64,000 nucleotides of DNA, from positions 3,490 to 67,489 of the forward strand of contig JAHHSV010000004.1 of assembly GCA_020025015.1 (NCBI GenBank), given 5' to 3'. The notes under the pieces are model-generated. The model was not told the DNA's origin. It saw nothing but the letters and a program-made list of their open reading frames with translations, and made no database searches. Numbering within the stretch: the stretch's first letter is position 1; every line of letters starts with the position of its first letter. Below, in pieces: positions 26,898 through 34,934 of this stretch. Made by a program: the position numbers and the translations under genes. This DNA comes from Anaeroplasmataceae bacterium. Its GTDB lineage: Bacteria; Bacillota_I; Bacilli_A; Acholeplasmatales; Anaeroplasmataceae.

Positions 26898-27787
26898 CCA
26901 ATAACACCTACTTTCAATAATTCTTGGAAGATTGCCTTTTCAATAGCCATATCTGTTGTAACTCTTATATAAGATGCTAAACGAGAATTAGCAAACTCCT
27001 TAATATCAGCTTCTATATTTGCTAAAGCCATATCATAAGCATCTAGAAAGCTTTGAGTTACCTTCATTCTTAGATTACGTGAATCCTCCATAGCTAAGGC
27101 TTCACTATCAACTAGATTATATCTTCCTGTATAATTTGGTTTAACCTCTTCAGCTCCTAATACCTGAATTAGCATAACCTGCTTACCTTGATAGGTTAAA
27201 TAATCAACAGCCTTTTTCCAGTCATTGTCAGTTAAGAAATCAGAAATAATAATCGCTAAGCCATCCTTACCTGTACTTTTTTCCTTTAAAATAGCTTCAC
27301 TTAAATAAGAATCACCATCAAATTTAATATTTTCTAAGCTTGAAACATATCTATAAAAAGCATTAGTACCAACAATGATTCCACTATCATCAATTTCCTT
27401 TTCCGTTATCCTTTTAATGGAAAGCTTATCCATATTATGAATAGCTAAAAAACCAATACCAGCGGCCATAGCCTCAGCATAATTACCCTTTTTAGGGTTT
27501 TCCTTACCCATTGAAGCTGAAGCATCAAGATAAATATTTACATGCATTTGACGCTCATCAGTAAAAAGCTTAATAAAGTGCTTTTCAAATCGACTATATA
27601 AATTCCAGTCGATTCTTCTAATGTCATCACCAAGCATATATTCACGATAATCAGCGAACTCAACAGTTTGACCATATTTATTTGTTTGGTGCTTACCACC
27701 AAAAAATCCTCTTAGATTATTCTTAAGATTAAAGCATTCAGCCTCTAATCTTTGAAAGAATAAGCTATTAATATATGGGTTACTCAT
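26894..27787 (-). CDS. DUF58 protein of the MoxR-vWA module
   Basis: This 297-residue soluble protein has the DUF58 signature YMLGDDIRRIDW (residues 50-61) and a vWA-like fold beginning LDASASM (88-94), a near-canonical MIDAS. DUF58 proteins are constant companions of MoxR AAA+ ATPases and are thought to link the ATPase to membrane vWA proteins. It is 12 bases after moxR and overlaps the next gene by 4 bases (ATGA), which also shows that UGA is a stop here. No membrane segment is visible. Confidence 0.94.
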   Translation of the reverse strand: MSNPYINSLFFQRLEAECFNLKNNLRGFFGGKHQTNKYGQTVEFADYREYMLGDDIRRIDWNLYSRFEKHFIKLFTDERQMHVNIYLDASASMGKENPKKGNYAEAMAAGIGFLAIHNMDKLSIKRITEKEIDDSGIIVGTNAFYRYVSSLENIKFDGDSYLSEAILKEKSTGKDGLAIIISDFLTDNDWKKAVDYLTYQGKQVMLIQVLGAEEVKPNYTGRYNLVDSEALAMEDSRNLRMKVTQSFLDAYDMALANIEADIKEFANSRLASYIRVTTDMAIEKAIFQELLKVGVIG

Positions 27788-27799
27788 CTAATCACCAAC

Positions 27800-28780
27800 T
27801 TATTTTTTAATTTCTTTTAAAATCTTTGTAATTACATCATCGGCTGTAATTCTATTAGCAATTGCCTCAAAATTTAATTTAATACGATGTCTTAAAACAG
27901 GATATGCTAAAGAGTTAATATCCTCATAAGAAACATTGTAGCGTCCAGCTAATAAGGCCTTAACCTTAGCCGCACTAATTAAAGCCTGACCAGAACGAGG
28001 TGAAGCACCTACCTGAACATAGCTTTCGGCAGCCTTTGTCTTACATTCACTATCAGGGTGAGTTGCAAGGCATAGCTTCATAGCATATCTTAAAACCTCT
28101 TCTGATACTAAAATTTCATTCGCCGTTTTACGCATTTCTAAAAGCTCACTAGCATTACATATTGCATCACTACACTCATCCATACTCTTTTGAGTCATAG
28201 TAACAATATCCATTAATTCATTTAAATTTGGATTTTTAACAATAATCTTAAACATAAATCTATCCATTTGGGCTTCAGGTAATGGATAGGTACCATCCTG
28301 TTCAATTGGGTTTTGAGTTGCTAAAACAAAGAATGGCTCCTCTAGCTTCCATGATTTACCCATAACAGTTACTGTATGCTCTTGCATCGCCTCTAGTAGG
28401 GCAGATTGAGTTTTAGGAGTTGCACGGTTAATTTCATCCGCTAAAATAATTGAGCTAAAAATTGGACCCTTTTGGAATTCAAATTTTGAATTATCATCCT
28501 TATCCTTAACGATAATATTTGTACCAGTAACATCGGCTGGCATTAAATCTGGTGTAAACTGAATACGATTGAAAGGTAGATCAAAAACACGACCTAAGGT
28601 TCTAACAAGTCTTGTTTTACCTACACCTGGTACACCCTCTAATAAAATATTACCACCAGCAATCATTGCAATTACACAGCTTTCAACTACTTCCTTTTGC
28701 CCTACAATATCTCTACTAATTTCATTAAAAATCTTTTGACTTTTAACACTAAAATTCTTTACACTCTCTTCTGTTGCCAT
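27800..28780 (-). CDS. MoxR-family AAA+ ATPase
   Basis: This 326-residue ATPase has the MoxR signature. Walker A is GVPGVGKT (residues 49-56) and Walker B is IILADEINRATPKTQSALLEAMQE. The sensor region includes VLATQNPIEQDGTYPLPEAQMDRF and arginine-finger segments, with a C-terminal lid GASPRSGQALI. MoxR ATPases act as hexameric chaperones that mature or insert cofactors or metals into partner proteins, typically with DUF58 and vWA proteins encoded alongside. All of these are encoded here in the usual order. Clients in this organism are unknown. The flanking lipoproteins are the obvious candidates by context. Confidence 0.96.
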   Translation of the reverse strand: MATEESVKNFSVKSQKIFNEISRDIVGQKEVVESCVIAMIAGGNILLEGVPGVGKTRLVRTLGRVFDLPFNRIQFTPDLMPADVTGTNIIVKDKDDNSKFEFQKGPIFSSIILADEINRATPKTQSALLEAMQEHTVTVMGKSWKLEEPFFVLATQNPIEQDGTYPLPEAQMDRFMFKIIVKNPNLNELMDIVTMTQKSMDECSDAICNASELLEMRKTANEILVSEEVLRYAMKLCLATHPDSECKTKAAESYVQVGASPRSGQALISAAKVKALLAGRYNVSYEDINSLAYPVLRHRIKLNFEAIANRITADDVITKILKEIKK

Positions 28781-28791
28781 TTTGCTTCTCC

Positions 28792-29793
28792 TTACTTAAT
28801 TGTTCCATAATACTGTTCTATAATTATTCTTAAATATTCTGGCAATTTTCCACTCTCATTTAAGATTTTCATTGCTGCATCATAATATTCCTTATAAACA
28901 TCACGATAATAGGTATTACCATCAATTACCTGATTATATTCCTCGTATTTGCCAGCCGCACCACTACCATGAGGGGGAACTCCATTAGGATCAAAATTAT
29001 TACCTGTATCATCAGGAGGTAGCTTTTCATCCTCCTTGTCACTTGGCTCTACATCATCATCAAATTTAATGAATATTGCAAATACCTCTAGATTTTCTTT
29101 AACATTCTTATCGCTTCTTGCAGGAGTTTCAACCCCATCTGACCATATCTCAAACATATAGCCATCCTCTGGGACTGCAACTACCTCACTAGTTTCACTA
29201 CCATAAGGAATTATTTGATATTCTTCACCTTCAATAAAGCCACCCTCATCAATAAAATAACCAACATTAACGGTTTTGCTATCATCACCAGGTAGAATAT
29301 CATCGAATGAAGGTAAACCACCACTAAAGCTTACCTGTACTAAAATAAAGCCTAAAACAGCCAATGTAGATATCAAGGCTGATACGTAAGATAGCTTCTT
29401 TTGAATTCTTAGCTGTAGCTTAGTATTTTTAACCTCTTCTAAATGCTTTAAAGCATCCTCACGTTGCTTTTGAGCCATAAATGATTGGGAATCCTTAAGC
29501 TCAACCATAGTGATTAATCTTTCCTCTAAGCCCGCTAAATCGACTCTTCTAGCAACATCCTTAATATCTGGCTTATATTTTAAAAAATATAAAACTAAGG
29601 TCACTATTAAAGCTACTACAACAAAGCCTAAAGCACTAATCCAAGTATAATTAAAGCCTACAATATAAAATACTATGCTTAAAGCTATACTTAATATAGC
29701 TCCTGCTAATAAACCAATTATTAGAGAATTAATTAAGCCTTCTAGGACGATTCTTTTATAAATTTTATTGACTAGTTTTTTAAATTCATCCAT
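28792..29793 (-). CDS. DUF4175-like membrane protein with external InlB-like repeat
   Basis: This 333-residue protein has two helices near residues 19-42 and 50-70. A cytoplasmic helical segment contains DVARRVDLAGLEERLITMVEL, reminiscent of DUF4175-type proteins found beside MoxR operons. A third helix lies near 133-152. An external domain at about 175-245 has GGFIEGEEYQIIPYGS and GYMFEIWSDG, the pattern of divergent InlB B-repeats. The tail is acidic and Gly/Pro-rich (DDTGNNFDPNGVPPHGSG), then ends in a Tyr-rich helix. It is the second gene of the operon, 29 bases after the Ig-like lipoprotein and 11 before moxR. It would connect cytoplasmic ATPase partners to the outside; that is inference. 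Confidence 0.82.
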   Translation of the reverse strand: MDEFKKLVNKIYKRIVLEGLINSLIIGLLAGAILSIALSIVFYIVGFNYTWISALGFVVVALIVTLVLYFLKYKPDIKDVARRVDLAGLEERLITMVELKDSQSFMAQKQREDALKHLEEVKNTKLQLRIQKKLSYVSALISTLAVLGFILVQVSFSGGLPSFDDILPGDDSKTVNVGYFIDEGGFIEGEEYQIIPYGSETSEVVAVPEDGYMFEIWSDGVETPARSDKNVKENLEVFAIFIKFDDDVEPSDKEDEKLPPDDTGNNFDPNGVPPHGSGAAGKYEEYNQVIDGNTYYRDVYKEYYDAAMKILNESGKLPEYLRIIIEQYYGTIK

Positions 29794-29822
29794 TCTAACT
29801 AGCTCCTTTCTCTAAATTAGCT

Positions 29823-30677
29823 CTATTTTACTCTTGTAAATGTTAATTTAGCTTCTGTACCACCTGTAACAATCTTACCAATTGAATCAATTGTATCATT
29901 ATCACGAACCTTAAACTTAATTGTACCCGAAGCATATTCTAAGGAAACAACACCATTTTCGTAGGTATAATTTCCTTTAGAAACCATTTGCTCAGGATGA
30001 TTACTACTCTTTCTTCTAAAATAAGTATAGGTATTATCACTTGAAAGCATTAAATCAAACTCAAACATTTCATTATCCATCTCAGGAACGATTACCTTAC
30101 AATAGAAATCACCAACTGGATTAAATTTGTTAATAACAGTAACCTTTACCTGATATGACTTATTTTGATAGCTTAAAACAATTGTTGTTTCACCAGCTGA
30201 AACACCCATAATTTTACCATTTTCAATGCTAGCAATTTCTGGATTAATTGACTTATATGTAACACCTGTAGTTACCTTATCACCATTATTAAGAAGTGAA
30301 ACTACCTTTGATCCATCTACCTCTAATAAAACCTCTGCATCACTAACTCTATAATTAGGCTTTAATAAAACCTTAACCTCACAGCTTACGCTTTCATTTT
30401 CATAAAGACCTGTAATAATAGTTTCACCCTCACTAAGGCCCTTCACAACACCATCATTAACTGAAGCAACCTTACCTTCAGATGAATCCCACAAAATATC
30501 TTCTGTAATAATGATACCATCAGCCTTTAATTCTAATTTAAATGTATCATCAACAAATATTTCTATTTTGTTTTTATTTAATTCTAAATTAACACTACTA
30601 TCCTCCTTAGCACATGCTACTAAACCAAGCATTGCCAATAATGTTATAAATAAAATACCAATTCGTGCTTTTCTCAT
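29823..30677 (-). CDS. Ig-like (Big_2) lipoprotein, first gene of the MoxR operon
   Basis: This 284-residue lipoprotein has a lipobox GLVAC at Cys22. Two bacterial Ig-like group 2 domains follow (about 28-105 and 110-185) with GVVKGLSEGETIITG and GKIMGVSAGETTIVLSY. The C-terminal beta domain (190-284) with GDFYCKVIVPEMDNEMFEFDL resembles small lipocalin-like extracytoplasmic domains. The start is the ATG at 30677, placed 6 bases after GAGGAGG. An in-frame TTG at 30692 lies before that ribosome-binding site and is rejected. It heads a seven-gene transcript reaching 19776. Its long leader holds a tandem-duplicated element. Confidence 0.9.
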   Translation of the reverse strand: MRKARIGILFITLLAMLGLVACAKEDSSVNLELNKNKIEIFVDDTFKLELKADGIIITEDILWDSSEGKVASVNDGVVKGLSEGETIITGLYENESVSCEVKVLLKPNYRVSDAEVLLEVDGSKVVSLLNNGDKVTTGVTYKSINPEIASIENGKIMGVSAGETTIVLSYQNKSYQVKVTVINKFNPVGDFYCKVIVPEMDNEMFEFDLMLSSDNTYTYFRRKSSNHPEQMVSKGNYTYENGVVSLEYASGTIKFKVRDNDTIDSIGKIVTGGTEAKLTFTRVK

Positions 30678-30698
30678 ATTTTTCCTCCTCAATTTTGA

Positions 30699-30718
30699 GT
30701 TTGCCTAGTCTAACTCTA
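30699..30718 (-). repeat. Leader element copy 2 (GAGTTAG-N6-CAAACTC)
   Basis: An imperfect 20-base dyad that nearly repeats the element at 30767-30786 lies just before the ribosome-binding site of the Ig-like lipoprotein gene. It shares the GTTAG-N6-CWAAC pattern with the dyads at 16561 and 19622. Confidence 0.6.
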
Positions 30719-30722
30719 CTCC

Positions 30723-30746
30723 AAAAATATAAAGCCATATGGCTTT
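30723..30746 (-). promoter_or_regulatory. Leader hairpin 2 with T-run
   Basis: The perfect palindrome AAAGCCATATGGCTTT (30731-30746) is followed on the minus strand by ATATTTTT. It is a possible attenuator between the two leader dyads. Confidence 0.4.
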
Positions 30747-30766
30747 TTATTAATGCACCTAGAACT

Positions 30767-30784
30767 GTTTGCCTAGGCTAACTC
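30767..30784 (-). repeat. Leader element copy 1 (GAGTTAG-N6-CAAAC)
   Basis: GAGTTAGCCTAGGCAAAC differs from copy 2 at one position in 18 and is offset by 68 bases. The core GCCTAGGC is a perfect palindrome. Confidence 0.6.
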
Positions 30785-30790
30785 ACATTC

Positions 30791-30816
30791 AAAAAAATAT
30801 AGAGGCTATCTCCTCT
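30791..30816 (-). promoter_or_regulatory. Leader hairpin 1 with T-run
   Basis: AGAGG and CCTCT arms around AGATAG, then ATATTTTTTT on the minus strand, lie a few bases after the predicted transcription start. It is terminator-like, but the stem is only 5 base pairs. Confidence 0.35.
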
Positions 30817-30828
30817 TATACCTTTGAA

Positions 30829-30857
30829 ATTATACCATTTCACCCACCACTAGTCAA
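30829..30857 (-). promoter_or_regulatory. Strong promoter of the MoxR operon
   Basis: The -10 TATAAT (30829-30834), a 17-base spacer and the -35 TTGACT (30852-30857) are visible. The predicted 5' leader is about 145 bases. Confidence 0.82.
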
Positions 30858-30869
30858 TTAAATAGAAAA

Positions 30870-30887
30870 ATATAAAACGTTTTATAT
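30870..30887. promoter_or_regulatory. Perfect palindrome upstream of the MoxR operon promoter
   Basis: ATATAAAACGTTTTATAT is an 18-base perfect palindrome 12 bases upstream of the -35. It fits a relaxed cre or other dimeric-regulator site; the factor is unknown. Confidence 0.45.
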
Positions 30888-30890
30888 ATG

Positions 30891-30951
30891 AAAAAAGGCT
30901 CAAAATTAAAGTGTTATTTTTAGAATCATCAATCTATTTTGAGCCTTTTTT
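30891..30951. terminator. Bidirectional terminator after the 1306-residue surface gene
   Basis: Sixteen-base arms AAAAAAGGCTCAAAAT and ATTTTGAGCCTTTTTT form a strong stem with U-runs on both strands. It isolates the surface gene from the MoxR operon. Confidence 0.88.
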
Positions 30952-30955
30952 ACTT

Positions 30956-33900
30956 TTATTTTGTAGGAGCGGATGTCTTTTTGCTAGAAGCTTTCTTTGT
31001 CGCAGCTGAAGTAGTCTTACTTACTGGCTTTGCCTTTGAAGCCTCACCTACTGCTTCAGTCTTAGTGCTTACCTTTTTTTTAGGCTTAGCATCACTACTT
31101 ACTTCCTTTTTGGCAGTAGTTTTACTTACTGGCTTTACCTTTGAAGCATCACTGGCTGCTTCAGTCTTAGGGCTTACCTTTTTTCTAGGCTTAGCATCAC
31201 TACTTACTTCCTTTTTGGCAGTAGTCTTACTTACTGGCTTTACCTTTGAAGTCTCACCTGCTGCTTCAGTCTTAGTGCTTACCTTTTTTCTAGGCTTAGC
31301 ATCACCACTTACCTTCTTTTTAGCAGTTGTCTTACTTGCTGGCTTTACCTCTTTTTTTGCTTCTCTTACTGAAGCCTCAACCTCCAGAGCTACTTCCTGA
31401 GCTTTTTTCTTGCTTGCTTTTCTCTTAGGCTCTTCTTCCATTGGTAAACGGGAATTAGAACCTTTATTCTTGTCTGACTTAATTGTTTTTATGATACCAA
31501 ATATAATAGCGATTACTGCAACACCACCAATACCAAGTAGCACATAAATCCAGATGCTTAGTGGCTCTTTAATTATCATAAATTCGTAGCTTACCTTACC
31601 ATAGTAATTACCAACACCATATATAGTCATTTTAGCTTGGCCTAGCTGGTTATTATTTTCATATTCAATCCTAAAATCCTTACCCTCTTCTAGGACATTG
31701 CCTTGATAATTTACAGTTATACTTTGAGTTACAGGCTTATCCTTATAATATAATTTCTGCTGTAAATTTTCTAGATTATCAATCGTTATAGTATTAGTTT
31801 TAATATCCTCATAGAAACCAAAGCGTTTACCACTAACAAATTTATTTACCTCACCATAGGTATAGGTTGGAAGAATTTTAACCTCAACAACACGATAAGC
31901 CTTATCAAGGATTACTTCCTTTAAGGATTCATCATTTTCCCAATTAGTAGCCTTACCAGCATATATCCATTTGCCACCCTTTGAAACCTTTATATGTATT
32001 TCACAATCTCTAATTCTACCATTAATAGAATTTGAAGGCTCATAGGTTATTTTTCTTAAATCCTTAGGAGTATTGAAGCTAACAACAAACTCCTTATTAG
32101 TAGCATTTAAGCTATATTTTGTATGCCACTTAGTGTAGATACTAGCATCTAGCATATTAATAGCTGCCTCACCTGGCTGATCTGGCGTACCAGTAGAAAC
32201 TAAGGTTATATTTTCAACTGGAATATAATTATAGTCTAAAACATTATCAATAAAATCAAATTCACTAGCCTCACCCTTTAAATATATTCCATGCGCCATG
32301 TATCTTACATAGACATGCTTATTGCCAAGTATTCTAGTGCTTGCATCATATATATACCAATTTTCATTATCAAAGCTATATTCTAAAGCATTAGTGTTAC
32401 CCATAAACCTATTTTCTAGATCATTAACCCCAAATTGCTTTTTATTGATATTAACCCCATCCTTTATATCAATACGATGCTCTTCTGGTGATCCTAAAAC
32501 GACAATTATAATATCATCCTTAGAATTAATTTTTTTAACCTCTTCATCAGTTAATTTAATTCGATGCTCAGTTGTTTCCTTAAAGCTTGTACCACCATCA
32601 ACTGTATATTTAATTTTAAAGTTATAGGTATCATAGGCTTCATCTAAAATTATTTCATTTTTGTTCTCACCATCAAAGCTAAAGCTTGCTAAAGGAACTC
32701 TTTCCTTACCTAATAGGAAATTAGCAATAGCACGGCAATCAGCATCCTGTAAGGATTCCTTATTAGTTGCCTTGCTTGCAGCCTCTAGAGCCTTATTCGA
32801 TAAGGAATTAACTGTAACCCTTTGTTCACCAGTTAAATAATTTTTAGAATTTTTTAAAACATCGACAAAAACATTAGGATAATAGGTAAATGTTTCAATT
32901 GCCTGCTTGCTTAATTCAAACCAAGCCTCAGCACCACGATTAGTTTCCTTATAAATTTCAATTATTTTATTATAGCTATAAACATTAATCTTTAAAGCCT
33001 TTAAGGCTAAATTATAAATTTCTAATTGCTTTTCTAAATCATCATAATAGGAATTAGCTAGCATATTATAATAATTAGATGTTTCAAAATTCTTATAATC
33101 ATTTAAAGCAGCTTGAGCAACAAGCATATAGGTTGAATTGTATTCTGAGGAATAATTAGGACGATAATTTTCATCTGCACCAGCCGCTAAAGGTAGGTTA
33201 TTCCAGCCTAATAATAAGCGATATGGATTACCCTTATACCAGGTTGAATAGCTTTGCTGCCAGCCAAAAACATTATTACCAATTACCCATCTACCCAAAT
33301 TATTATTTTCCTCATAGAAAAAATATGCTTCATGAGAAGGCTGGTAGGTACCAATTGAAGGAATGCCATGAAGCTTTCTTAAATCCTGACCTAAACGAGA
33401 AATATTCCAGCAAATACCACCAGTTTCCATCGCCATCCAAAGCTTAGTTTTAGCCTTGGCAGGTTCATTACTTACCTCATATTTAACATTAAATTCACTT
33501 AAATGATACTTTTTATCATACTTGTCCCGATTTTCTTCAGCGAAATACTTAGCCTGATTATAGTTTGGCTGCTGATAGTCTAAATAGCTATAAGGGTCCA
33601 TTCGCTTACCTAAATCATTAGGGAATCTTATTTCTGAATACTCTCTTAGCCATCTAAATTCCTCAATTGAGGTTGAATTATTCATAACAATACGCATTAA
33701 TTCCATATTGTAGGTTTTGAATTCTTCTTTTCTCGCAAATCTATTGTTATCATATAATTCCTTATATAAATCAAACTTTAGATTAATGTCATAGCCACCA
33801 TATTTTGTATTAAAGGCAAGCGGTGAAAATACCCTATCAGATGCATAGGTAAAGGCTAAGGCTATCATCATCTTTTTATAAATATAGCCATCACCATCTA

Positions 33901-34876
33901 GGGCTAAAATTGTCTTATTCTTGCTATATAGCTTAGCTAAGGCTATCATAACACTACTAAAATAATTTGTTTCTCCACACTCTATTAATAATCTTAGGGC
34001 ATCTCTATCCTCTAAAATAAAGTCAAAGACATCCCTTAGCTCCTTATTATCTCTTACTAAATTACTAATAGTTCTTTTACCACCAAGGCGGCTTACAAAT
34101 TCTCTTTTTAAAATAATATCACGATGATTTGTTACACTTTCTTGATATGAATAGCTCTTTAGAATATCATCATATTCCTTAGTATCTAATACCTTATCAT
34201 AGAAATCATTATTAAAGTCATAGGTAGGCTTTACTAATCTCGCATCAGCATAAACACTATGATCCCCATGATCTACTCCATTACGATCAGCATATAGCTT
34301 TAAATACCTATAGCCCTTAACATTTACCTTAACGGTTTTTGCCTCAACACCTGATGTAACCTCACCAGTTTTAAATAGCTCATCCCAAGCCTTTAAATCA
34401 TTAGATGCCGAAATAGTGAATTTAACATTACCACTACCATTTCTACTTGCATCAACACCAAGCTTAGTATAAAAAACTGAATAGGTATCAGAATAGCTAG
34501 AAATATCATAAATAAGCTGAGAGGTTGCATGAGCACCTATTCCTTTATAGAAGGCCTCACGCTTACCATCGACAATTAAGGTTATTAGTCCTTCCCCATC
34601 AACCTTCTTATCAAGCTTAACCTCACCCCAACCAACATATGAATTTTCCTTACCCTGAAGATAATTAATATCTGATAGGTAAATATAGTTAGGGTTACTT
34701 TCTGTAGCCTTGCTTTCCTTTCGGTAATCATTAAATTCATTTAAAACCTGTAGGCTATCCTTAACATTATCATTATGCTTCACATCCCCTGGCTTTAAAA
34801 AAATAAAGCAAGATAAGACTAGGATAGCTGCTAGCATTAAAAATAATTTAAATTTGCCTTTTAACGCTTTTTTCAT
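30956..34876 (-). CDS. NPCBM/transglutaminase-like surface protein with Lys-rich cytoplasmic tail
   Basis: This 1306-residue protein has an N-terminal signal or anchor (about 9-26) and an NPCBM carbohydrate-binding domain (about 62-215; GIGAHATSQLIYDIS, YRYLKLYADRNG). A long helical region leads to a transglutaminase-like core: Cys489 in GGICWN, His515 in PSHEAYFFY, and WVIGNN near 530-535 supplying the third residue. A second helical region, an F5/8 type C-like domain (about 900-1035) with YTKWHTKYS, and one MBG-like beta repeat follow. Then come a membrane helix (about 1107-1128) and a roughly 170-residue Lys/Ser/Thr/Ala-rich tail with 35-residue repeats. Its paralogue is at 58640-63649. 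It may cross-link, hydrolyse or bind surface proteins or glycans. Catalysis is inferred from the triad only. Confidence 0.88.
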   Translation of the reverse strand: MKKALKGKFKLFLMLAAILVLSCFIFLKPGDVKHNDNVKDSLQVLNEFNDYRKESKATESNPNYIYLSDINYLQGKENSYVGWGEVKLDKKVDGEGLITLIVDGKREAFYKGIGAHATSQLIYDISSYSDTYSVFYTKLGVDASRNGSGNVKFTISASNDLKAWDELFKTGEVTSGVEAKTVKVNVKGYRYLKLYADRNGVDHGDHSVYADARLVKPTYDFNNDFYDKVLDTKEYDDILKSYSYQESVTNHRDIILKREFVSRLGGKRTISNLVRDNKELRDVFDFILEDRDALRLLIECGETNYFSSVMIALAKLYSKNKTILALDGDGYIYKKMMIALAFTYASDRVFSPLAFNTKYGGYDINLKFDLYKELYDNNRFARKEEFKTYNMELMRIVMNNSTSIEEFRWLREYSEIRFPNDLGKRMDPYSYLDYQQPNYNQAKYFAEENRDKYDKKYHLSEFNVKYEVSNEPAKAKTKLWMAMETGGICWNISRLGQDLRKLHGIPSIGTYQPSHEAYFFYEENNNLGRWVIGNNVFGWQQSYSTWYKGNPYRLLLGWNNLPLAAGADENYRPNYSSEYNSTYMLVAQAALNDYKNFETSNYYNMLANSYYDDLEKQLEIYNLALKALKINVYSYNKIIEIYKETNRGAEAWFELSKQAIETFTYYPNVFVDVLKNSKNYLTGEQRVTVNSLSNKALEAASKATNKESLQDADCRAIANFLLGKERVPLASFSFDGENKNEIILDEAYDTYNFKIKYTVDGGTSFKETTEHRIKLTDEEVKKINSKDDIIIVVLGSPEEHRIDIKDGVNINKKQFGVNDLENRFMGNTNALEYSFDNENWYIYDASTRILGNKHVYVRYMAHGIYLKGEASEFDFIDNVLDYNYIPVENITLVSTGTPDQPGEAAINMLDASIYTKWHTKYSLNATNKEFVVSFNTPKDLRKITYEPSNSINGRIRDCEIHIKVSKGGKWIYAGKATNWENDESLKEVILDKAYRVVEVKILPTYTYGEVNKFVSGKRFGFYEDIKTNTITIDNLENLQQKLYYKDKPVTQSITVNYQGNVLEEGKDFRIEYENNNQLGQAKMTIYGVGNYYGKVSYEFMIIKEPLSIWIYVLLGIGGVAVIAIIFGIIKTIKSDKNKGSNSRLPMEEEPKRKASKKKAQEVALEVEASVREAKKEVKPASKTTAKKKVSGDAKPRKKVSTKTEAAGETSKVKPVSKTTAKKEVSSDAKPRKKVSPKTEAASDASKVKPVSKTTAKKEVSSDAKPKKKVSTKTEAVGEASKAKPVSKTTSAATKKASSKKTSAPTK
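31011..31346 (-). repeat. 105-bp tandem repeats encoding a Lys-rich tail
   Basis: Three full units and part of a fourth have an exact 105-bp period (35 codons), as seen from ACTGGC anchors at 31023, 31128 and 31233 and the variant GCTGGC at 31338. Each encodes KPxSKTTAKKxVSxDAK followed by PRKKVSxKTEA. This is in frame within the 1306-residue surface protein. Confidence 0.92.
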
Positions 34877-34903
34877 TTAACCACTCCATTCACCCAAAAT
34901 TAC

Positions 34904-34928
34904 AAAAGGGCACTACAATGAATGCCCT
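34904..34928 (-). terminator. Probable terminator after yqeK-rsfS
   Basis: AGGGCA and TGCCCT arms with a 10-base loop are followed by TTTT on the minus strand. The stem is short, so some read-through into the surface gene is possible. Confidence 0.55.
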
Positions 34929-34934
34929 AAAAAA

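Noticed and set aside
30699..30784. Leader dyads as MntR/DtxR-type metal-regulator boxes
   Set aside because: TTTGCCTAGGC resembles MntR-like half sites, but the spacing differs and the related dyads at 16561 and 19622 lack the GCCT core, so the metal link is not supported.
30691..30822. Leader of the Ig-like lipoprotein operon as a known riboswitch (c-di-GMP-I, preQ1, T-box)
   Set aside because: No conserved core of any of these classes could be matched; only the duplicated dyad/hairpin unit is evident.
30939..31400. Plus-strand open frame of about 150 codons opposite the Lys-rich repeats
   Set aside because: It is the low-complexity antisense of the 35-residue repeats, has no ribosome-binding site or promoter, and crosses the terminator region.
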